A stretch of 64,000 nt of DNA from Pseudomonas sp. AL03 (GTDB lineage: Bacteria > Pseudomonadota > Gammaproteobacteria > Pseudomonadales > Pseudomonadaceae): the NCBI RefSeq assembly GCF_029960815.1, contig NZ_JASBRE010000003.1, positions 124,001 through 188,000 on the forward strand. The letters run 5' to 3'. Below the pieces are notes generated by a model. The model had not been told where the DNA came from. It saw only the letters and a list, made by a program, of their open reading frames with translations, and searched no databases. A program made the translations under genes and the position numbers. Shown here in pieces: positions 54,848 to 64,000 of the stretch. The first letter of the stretch is position 1; each line of letters opens with the position of its first letter.

Positions 54848-55051
54848 ATGTCGATCATCAGCAGTACCGGCAGCAACACCGATAAGAGCACCGCCAGCAC
54901 CACCACGCCCCTGACTCAACGCCTGACCGCCGCTGTGTGTGCGTCGATCCTTGGCGCTAGCCTGGTGTATTTCGCCGGTTTCTCGCACATCGAAGCGGTG
55001 CACAATGCCGCGCACGATACCCGCCACAGCTCTGCATTCCCGTGCCATTGA
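54848..55051 (+). CDS. cbtB: CbtB-type small membrane protein, cobalt uptake
   Basis: The 67-aa protein has a polar Ser/Thr-rich N-terminus, one membrane helix (LTAAVCASILGASLVYFAG) and a His-rich tail with HIEAVHNAAHDTRHSSAFPCH, the CbtB signature and a likely metal site. CbtB with CbtA is a predicted B12-riboswitch-controlled cobalt transporter. The ATG at 54848 begins the first gene after the riboswitch; cbtA starts 11 bp after its stop. Confidence 0.92.
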   Translation: MSIISSTGSNTDKSTASTTTPLTQRLTAAVCASILGASLVYFAGFSHIEAVHNAAHDTRHSSAFPCH

Positions 55052-55062
55052 GACCTGTTTAC

Positions 55063-55770
55063 ATGATCAAGCGTATTGCGCAAACCGCAGGGTTCACCGG
55101 GCTGCTGGCCGCCCTGTTGCTGACCGTGCTGCAAAGCTTCTGGGTGGCTCCGCTGATTTCGCAGGCCGAGACTTACGAAAAGTCCGAGCCCGCCGCTGTT
55201 GCCGTTCACGAACACGCAGCAGGTGTTGTCGCTGCTCACACTCACGACGCCGGAGCCTGGGAACCGGAAGACGGCTGGCAGCGCGTGCTGTCGACCACGG
55301 GCGGCAACCTGGTGGTAGCGGTCGGTTTCGCCCTGATGCTTGCCGGTCTTTACACCTTGCGCGCGCCGACTCGTACTTCCCAAGGCCTGCTCTGGGGCCT
55401 GGCCGGTTATGCGACGTTCGTGCTGGCACCCACCCTCGGCCTGCCACCTGAGCTGCCGGGCACTGCTGCTGCCGATTTGGCGCAACGGCAGGTCTGGTGG
55501 ATCGGCACAGCCGCCTCCACGGCGGTCGGCATCGCCTTGATCGTGTTCAGCCGCCACTGGTTGATGAAAGTGCTCGGCGTGGCCATTCTGGCCGTTCCTC
55601 ACGTGATCGGCGCACCACAACCGGAAGTCCACTCGATGCTGGCTCCAGAAGCCCTGGAAACTCAATTCAAAATCGCTTCGCAACTGACCAACGTGGCGTT
55701 CTGGCTGGCCCTGGGCTTGATCAGTGCCTGGTTGTTCCGCCGAAAAAGCGATGGTCAATCCCACGCATGA
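55063..55770 (+). CDS. cbtA: CbtA-type membrane protein, predicted cobalt transporter
   Basis: The 235-aa protein has about five to six membrane helices. A periplasm-facing loop after helix 1 is rich in His (VHEHAAGVVAAHTHDAG) and could gather metal. The helices WVAPLISQAE, GLLWGLAGYATFVLAPTLGLPPELPG and the C-terminal NVAFWLALGLISAWLFRR are typical of CbtA. It acts with CbtB. The start at 55063 is preferred to one 21 bp upstream. Its stop overlaps the cobE start (ATGA). Confidence 0.92.
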   Translation: MIKRIAQTAGFTGLLAALLLTVLQSFWVAPLISQAETYEKSEPAAVAVHEHAAGVVAAHTHDAGAWEPEDGWQRVLSTTGGNLVVAVGFALMLAGLYTLRAPTRTSQGLLWGLAGYATFVLAPTLGLPPELPGTAAADLAQRQVWWIGTAASTAVGIALIVFSRHWLMKVLGVAILAVPHVIGAPQPEVHSMLAPEALETQFKIASQLTNVAFWLALGLISAWLFRRKSDGQSHA

Positions 55771-56180
55771 CTGACACCAGCGCAGCGCCGACCCTGGTAG
55801 TTGGCCTGGGCTGCCAGCGCGGCTGCCCCGTCAGCACGCTGCGGGCGCTGCTCGATCAGGCGTTACAGGCTCATAAAATCGAACTTCACCAGATCAAGGC
55901 TCTAGCCAGCATCGACCTGAAGCGCGAAGAACCTGGTTTGATCGAATTGGCCGAACAGCTAGCACTGCCACTGATGTACTTCAGCAGCGAACAACTGGCC
56001 GGCTATCAACCGCAACTCAGCCACCGCTCGGACATCGCGTTCGAACGCACCGGCTGCTACGGCGTCGCGGAAAGTGCCGCCCTGGCCCTGGCCGAACAGT
56101 TGGCCCAGGCACCGGCAAAATTGCTGATTTCACGACAAAAATATGCCCAAGCCACCTTGGCATTGGCCTGCGTCGCCTGA
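55767..56180 (+). CDS. cobE: Cobalamin biosynthesis protein CobE (CbiG C-terminal type)
   Basis: The 137-aa protein corresponds to the C-terminal domain of CbiG: VVGLGCQRGCPVSTLRALLDQAL at the start, ALASIDLKREEPGLIELAEQL in the middle and SDIAFERTGCYGVAESAAL later. CobE is required in the aerobic B12 pathway, near the ring-contraction steps, with an unclear exact role. Its start overlaps the cbtA stop by 4 bp, so it is part of the riboswitch operon. cobM follows after about 80 bp. Confidence 0.92.
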   Translation: MTDTSAAPTLVVGLGCQRGCPVSTLRALLDQALQAHKIELHQIKALASIDLKREEPGLIELAEQLALPLMYFSSEQLAGYQPQLSHRSDIAFERTGCYGVAESAALALAEQLAQAPAKLLISRQKYAQATLALACVA

Positions 56181-56263
56181 AATCCTCAATAATCCCCGTC
56201 TTTGATCATGAGCAATCTTCATCTGAAGCTTTGTCCAGCCCCTTTTTCTCACAGGAACCGACG

Positions 56264-57010
56264 ATGACCGTCTACTTCATTGGCGCAGGTCCCGGCGACC
56301 CGGAACTGATCACCGTCAAAGGCCAACGGCTGATTCGAAGCTGCCCGGTGATCATCTACGCCGGCTCCCTGGTGCCCGCCGCCGTGCTGGAAGGCCATCG
56401 CGCCGAACACGTGGTCAACAGCGCCGAACTGCATCTGGAACAGATCATCGAGCTGATCAAGACTGCCCATGCCAAGGGCCAGGACGTGGCTCGTGTACAT
56501 TCCGGTGATCCGAGTCTTTACGGTGCCATTGGCGAGCAGATTCGTTACCTGCGCGAACTCGACATCCCTTTTGAGATTATCCCCGGCGTCACGGCCACGG
56601 CGGCCTGCGCGGCACTGTTGGGCGCCGAACTGACGTTACCCGATGTGTCGCAAAGCGTGATCCTGACCCGCTACGCCGACAAGACCGCCATGCCCGCGGG
56701 CGAAGAACTGGGCAGCCTGGCGCAGCATGGGGCGACCATGGCGATTCATCTGGGGGTCAATCATCTGCAGAAAATCCTGGTTGAATTGCTGCCGCACTAC
56801 GGCGCGGACTGCCCAATCGCGGTGATTCACCGAGCGACCTGGCCGGATCAGGATTGGGTGGTGGGGACGCTTGAAGACATTGCCGCGAAGGTTGAAGCCA
56901 AGGGGTTTCGGCGCACGGCGTTGATTTTGGTGGGCCGAGTGTTGGGCAGTGATCACTTCAGTGAGTCATCGCTGTACCGCGCTGGGCATGCGCATTTGTA
57001 TCGCCCATAA
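56264..57010 (+). CDS. cobM: Precorrin-4 C11-methyltransferase
   Basis: The 248-aa tetrapyrrole methylase starts MTVYFIGAGPGDPELITVKG (SAM-binding loop GAGPGDPELIT). It contains VARVHSGDPSLYGAIGEQI and IPGVTATAACAALLGAELTLPDVSQSV-like family blocks and ends with FRRTALILVGRVLG. It methylates C11 of precorrin-4 with SAM in the aerobic pathway. AGGA 8 nt before ATG 56264 fixes the start. It is the last gene of the plus-strand B12 unit and runs directly into a terminator. Confidence 0.95.
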   Translation: MTVYFIGAGPGDPELITVKGQRLIRSCPVIIYAGSLVPAAVLEGHRAEHVVNSAELHLEQIIELIKTAHAKGQDVARVHSGDPSLYGAIGEQIRYLRELDIPFEIIPGVTATAACAALLGAELTLPDVSQSVILTRYADKTAMPAGEELGSLAQHGATMAIHLGVNHLQKILVELLPHYGADCPIAVIHRATWPDQDWVVGTLEDIAAKVEAKGFRRTALILVGRVLGSDHFSESSLYRAGHAHLYRP

Positions 57011-57041
57011 AAAAACGGCACTCACGGGGCGCCGTTTTTTT
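57009..57041. terminator. Bidirectional intrinsic terminator between cobM and nfuA
   Basis: AAAAAAACGGC and GCCGTTTTTTT form a perfect 11-bp stem around an 11-nt loop, with A and T tracts on the two sides. It ends cobM on the plus strand and nfuA on the minus strand. Confidence 0.92.
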
Positions 57042-57063
57042 ATGTTTGCAGCGAACACCTTAC

Positions 57064-57705
<642 letters not shown>

Positions 57706-57757
57706 CTAGTATTTTTGTCGGGAAAGATGCGCCTGTCGATGAACATCTGATCACCGC

Positions 57758-57861
57758 AACCCCTGTAGGAGCGAAGCTTGCTCGCGAAAGCGGTCTGATA
57801 GTCGACATCTATGCTGAATGTCAGCCCCCTTTCGCGAGCAAGCTTCGCTCCTACAGGGGTT
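57758..57861. repeat. REP pair (REPIN) between nfuA and cti
   Basis: Two perfect inverted arms, AACCCCTGTAGGAGCGAAGC and its complement extended to CTCGCGAAAG, enclose about 38 bp. It is the same REP family as at 27583-27672 but with longer arms. Confidence 0.92.
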
Positions 57862-57886
57862 CGGCGGTGCGTGTTCAGGCTTTCAA

Positions 57887-60184
57887 TCAAAGATTCTCGT
57901 ACCGGTTCATGTCCAGCACGCCCTCTTCCACCGGATCGGTCTCGTGGACGTACCGGCTCAGGTCATGGAAGTAGAACCAGAACTGCGGATGGCTGCGGCG
58001 AATACCCCAGCGCTCGACGATTTTTTCGAAGCGATGGGCGTCTTTGGCGTTTTCCATCTCGCCCACAAACTCAGGCACTTGCTCCGCCGGGATGTTGAAC
58101 ATGAAGTTCGGATAGCTGCTGAGCACACCCGGGTAAATGGTCACGGTGTCGAGCCCTGGCTGATACCGCAGCGACTCACCGAGCAGGAACGCCACGTTAC
58201 TGTGCGCGCGGTTGCGCAGCAGGCTGTAAACCTCGCGTTTGCCGCTCTGGGTTTCGATGCGCAGCAGGGTCGCTTCCGGCAACTGATCAATGACCTTCAA
58301 TCCGGCCGCCGGACGCGAAGTCAGGCGACTCAAGGCCTGCTCGGCGCTCTGCAATGCCGGATCGATGTTCGGCCGCGAGCAATAAGCGCCGTCACACCGG
58401 TTGATCGGATCAGGCTTGGCGTTGAGGTCGCCGTAACGGGCCAGCAACTGCATGGCGAAATCGCGTTTCGGGTCCTTTTGGTCCAGCACCAGCGCCGTCT
58501 CTTTGTCGTTATCGATGGACTCGTAGTCCAGCCACATCTTGAATTTCCCGCCGCTCTGGTACCAATCGTCGAGGTAATCATCCCGCGAATCGGCGGGCAT
58601 CAGACGCAGGAAGTTTTGCTCGGCGCCGTTGCGAATCAAGTCGAAGTACAGGCGCGTTTGCGCCTGATGGGAGACGTTGCCGAACACGTCGAAGTTGACC
58701 GCCAATTGATAATAGGTGCGCTCCAGCAGCGGAAAGTCGAACAGCCACATCGTTTGCGGCACGTCACCGATCAGGCCCTTGTTCACCGAGGCGCTGTCGA
58801 AATGCCGGAAAATGCTCAGCAGCGCGTTGTCGTCGCCGGCCCACAAGGTCGACCAGCTCGGGGCTGGCGTATCGGCGTAACTGTCACGGCGCAGCGCCTC
58901 GTACTCGTTACGCTTGTCGCGATATTCATGCCACAGGCTCAGGACACTGCCGACATCATCGTTCTGCCCCGGCATCGCCAGCAACGGCGTGGCCTGACCG
59001 CGGTAGTTCGGATCGATGATGTAGAGGTCGTGCTCTGGCGCCTGGAACAGTGCCCAGAAATTATCGCGGATCACGTCGGTGGCGATCTGACCGCGGCACA
59101 CCGGGCCGCGAATGAAGGTGCGCACGAAGTATTCGGCGTTATCGAGCATGAACTGATAACGCGCCTGGGCCGGGATCGCCTCGAACGTGCTGAACGGATT
59201 GGCCCGACGCTCCGGCCCATAGCCTGGCAACGCGTTGACCTGCCAGTTGCCGTTGTAGAAGAGGCTTTTGATCCGCGCCATCTTCGCCGCGCTCAACGGG
59301 TAAGTGATGTGGGTCTTTTGCACAATCACGCCTTGCACCGGCCACAAGCGGTAATACACCTGAGTACCCGGATCGTCATTCGGGCGGCGTGTGTTGATCA
59401 GGTCGATCGGCTGGCCGGTCGGCGTGCGTGAACGTACCCACTGAAAGAAATGCCCCGGCTCGCCGTCCTTGAAATAGAGATGAGCGAGAAACCAATGCTC
59501 GAACAACCAACGCCCCACCAGGCTCTGTCGCGCGCCCGGTGCGTTGAGCAGGTTTTCCCACTGCACCACCTGCAACGCTTCTTTGGCACTCGGTACAAGG
59601 CCTTGCTCGTCAATCGGCGCGCCGGACGCCAGCCAGCGTTGCAGCGTCTGGTATTGCGGGTCGGTCAGGCCGGTGACCGCCAGCGGCATGCCCTCTTGGG
59701 GGTGTGAACGGGCGTAGCCGTCGAACTCGGCCGGCATGGCGCACCTGTTTTCCCGGTTAAGACCAAGGACGATGTCTTCCGGCAACCTGGCGTTGGGTTG
59801 CAATGGGGTTTTGTGGCCCTGCTCCAGCATCCGTGCCATCAGCGATGCTTGGCTGCCTTGAGCGTCGAGCACCGAATAGAAGTCCTTTTGCTGCCAGGCA
59901 CGTTTACCGAAAGCGTCATAAAACAGCCGGGTCGGCGCGGCAGCCTGGCTGCGTTCGCCGTCGTAGACCGGGACCTTGGTCGCGCCCCGAGCAGCCCCTT
60001 CACCACTGCCCAGAATGAGCTGACAGGCGGAGTCATAGCAGGCGTGGCAGGCCACACACTTTTCGGTGAAGATCGGTTGGATGTCGCGGCTGTAGGAAAT
60101 CGCAGAGGAAATCACCGGACCTTGCGCGGCGGCGTCCCAGCTTAAAAGCAGCATAAACAGGCTGGTGATGACGCGATTCGACAT
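57887..60184 (-). CDS. cti: Fatty acid cis/trans isomerase
   Basis: The 765-aa periplasmic enzyme has a signal peptide at residues 1-21 (core [12 protein letters not shown], then AAAQ). A cytochrome c-type haem site follows near residue 45, CVACH within [17 protein letters not shown]. The rest matches the Cti family, for example [19 protein letters not shown], and ends [19 protein letters not shown]. It converts cis to trans unsaturated fatty acids in membrane lipids as a fast response to solvents or heat, a trait of Pseudomonas and Vibrio. AGGG lies 5 nt before ATG 60184. It is divergent from metH. Confidence 0.95.
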   Translation of the reverse strand: MSNRVITSLFMLLLSWDAAAQGPVISSAISYSRDIQPIFTEKCVACHACYDSACQLILGSGEGAARGATKVPVYDGERSQAAAPTRLFYDAFGKRAWQQKDFYSVLDAQGSQASLMARMLEQGHKTPLQPNARLPEDIVLGLNRENRCAMPAEFDGYARSHPQEGMPLAVTGLTDPQYQTLQRWLASGAPIDEQGLVPSAKEALQVVQWENLLNAPGARQSLVGRWLFEHWFLAHLYFKDGEPGHFFQWVRSRTPTGQPIDLINTRRPNDDPGTQVYYRLWPVQGVIVQKTHITYPLSAAKMARIKSLFYNGNWQVNALPGYGPERRANPFSTFEAIPAQARYQFMLDNAEYFVRTFIRGPVCRGQIATDVIRDNFWALFQAPEHDLYIIDPNYRGQATPLLAMPGQNDDVGSVLSLWHEYRDKRNEYEALRRDSYADTPAPSWSTLWAGDDNALLSIFRHFDSASVNKGLIGDVPQTMWLFDFPLLERTYYQLAVNFDVFGNVSHQAQTRLYFDLIRNGAEQNFLRLMPADSRDDYLDDWYQSGGKFKMWLDYESIDNDKETALVLDQKDPKRDFAMQLLARYGDLNAKPDPINRCDGAYCSRPNIDPALQSAEQALSRLTSRPAAGLKVIDQLPEATLLRIETQSGKREVYSLLRNRAHSNVAFLLGESLRYQPGLDTVTIYPGVLSSYPNFMFNIPAEQVPEFVGEMENAKDAHRFEKIVERWGIRRSHPQFWFYFHDLSRYVHETDPVEEGVLDMNRYENL

Positions 60185-60338
60185 GTCCCTGGTCTCAATC
60201 ATGAAAAGCGTCGCGATTCTACCGGTCTGGCCCCCACACCATCATGAGCGATATTCATGCAAAACCGGGACATGCTCTAAAACCACGCAGGTTTGCTATT
60301 ATCCCGCCCCTTCGTCATGGTCTTTCCGAGTAGTTCAA

Positions 60339-64000
<3,662 letters not shown>

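Noticed and set aside
57818..59431. 537-aa open frame on the plus strand opposite cti
   Set aside because: The minus strand encodes a full fatty acid cis/trans isomerase with signal peptide and haem motif. The plus frame shows no domain and is rich in shadow-type residues.
60185..60338. Possible SAH or B12 riboswitch before metH
   Set aside because: The 154-bp gap has none of the B12 aptamer blocks seen at 54190-54722, and I could not recognise an SAH aptamer.

Overview
The window looks like a chromosomal segment of a Pseudomonas of the fluorescens group. The signs are the gacA-uvrC-pgsA-tRNA-Gly block, an H-NS-like protein of the MvaT/MvaU family, an HbcR-type 3-hydroxybutyrate locus, an aerobic CobN-type B12 pathway, a cis/trans fatty acid isomerase, high GC coding DNA, and many Pseudomonas-type REP/REPIN palindromes between genes. 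All calls come from reading the sequence; no database search was run.

Layout. 1-5.9 kb: the 3' two thirds of a giant cyclic beta-glucan synthase-like gene, cut by the window edge. 6-12.6 kb: an accessory, low-constraint stretch with a J-domain membrane protein, an AraC regulator, a MvaT/MvaU protein, small ORFs and a graveyard of broken genes (HNH-like fragment, alcohol dehydrogenase head, a frameshifted conserved hypothetical, a YcaC-like hydrolase with deletions, the tail of treS), ending at tRNA-Gly(GCC). 12.6-17.2 kb: pgsA, uvrC, gacA, a GNAT acetyltransferase and a nitrilase-superfamily amidase. 17.3-18.9 kb: a class I DAHP synthase preceded by a leader peptide very rich in aromatic codons, a strong intrinsic terminator and a second, Tyr-rich small ORF. 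19-26 kb: a P. fragi-type lipase, a parvulin and the yejABEF peptide importer. 26-32 kb: an HbcR-like sigma54 activator, a sigma54 promoter, a GntP permease, 3-hydroxybutyrate dehydrogenase and acetoacetyl-CoA synthetase. 32-36 kb: an orphan PilU-like ATPase divergent from a hybrid sensor kinase, then a second parvulin.

36-43 kb holds a minus-strand catabolic cluster: amino-acid-type ABC importer, RidA, IclR regulator, a fold-III PLP deaminase and a 2-keto-3-deoxygluconate-type kinase. Together these would convert an amino sugar acid such as D-glucosaminate to KDPG. This is an inference. 43-45.8 kb: YccF, a thioredoxin-like protein, a LysR regulator and a broken MFS transporter. 45.8-57 kb is a cobalamin region. 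A minus-strand unit under a B12 riboswitch carries cobW, cobN, a ChlI-like ATPase and a ChlD-like VWA domain, with a phospholipase D-like gene at its end. A plus-strand unit under a second B12 riboswitch carries cbtB, cbtA, cobE and cobM. 57-64 kb: nfuA, cti and the B12-dependent methionine synthase metH, which runs off the window end.

The most striking observation is at the ChlI/ChlD junction. A dnaX-type slippery heptamer (A AAA AAG) sits two codons before the ATPase stop. It is followed after 5 nt by an 11-bp perfect stem and preceded by a Shine-Dalgarno-like GAGG. The -1 frame is open straight into the VWA domain, which has no good start codon of its own. This predicts that one gene makes both the small and medium chelatase subunits by programmed -1 frameshifting.
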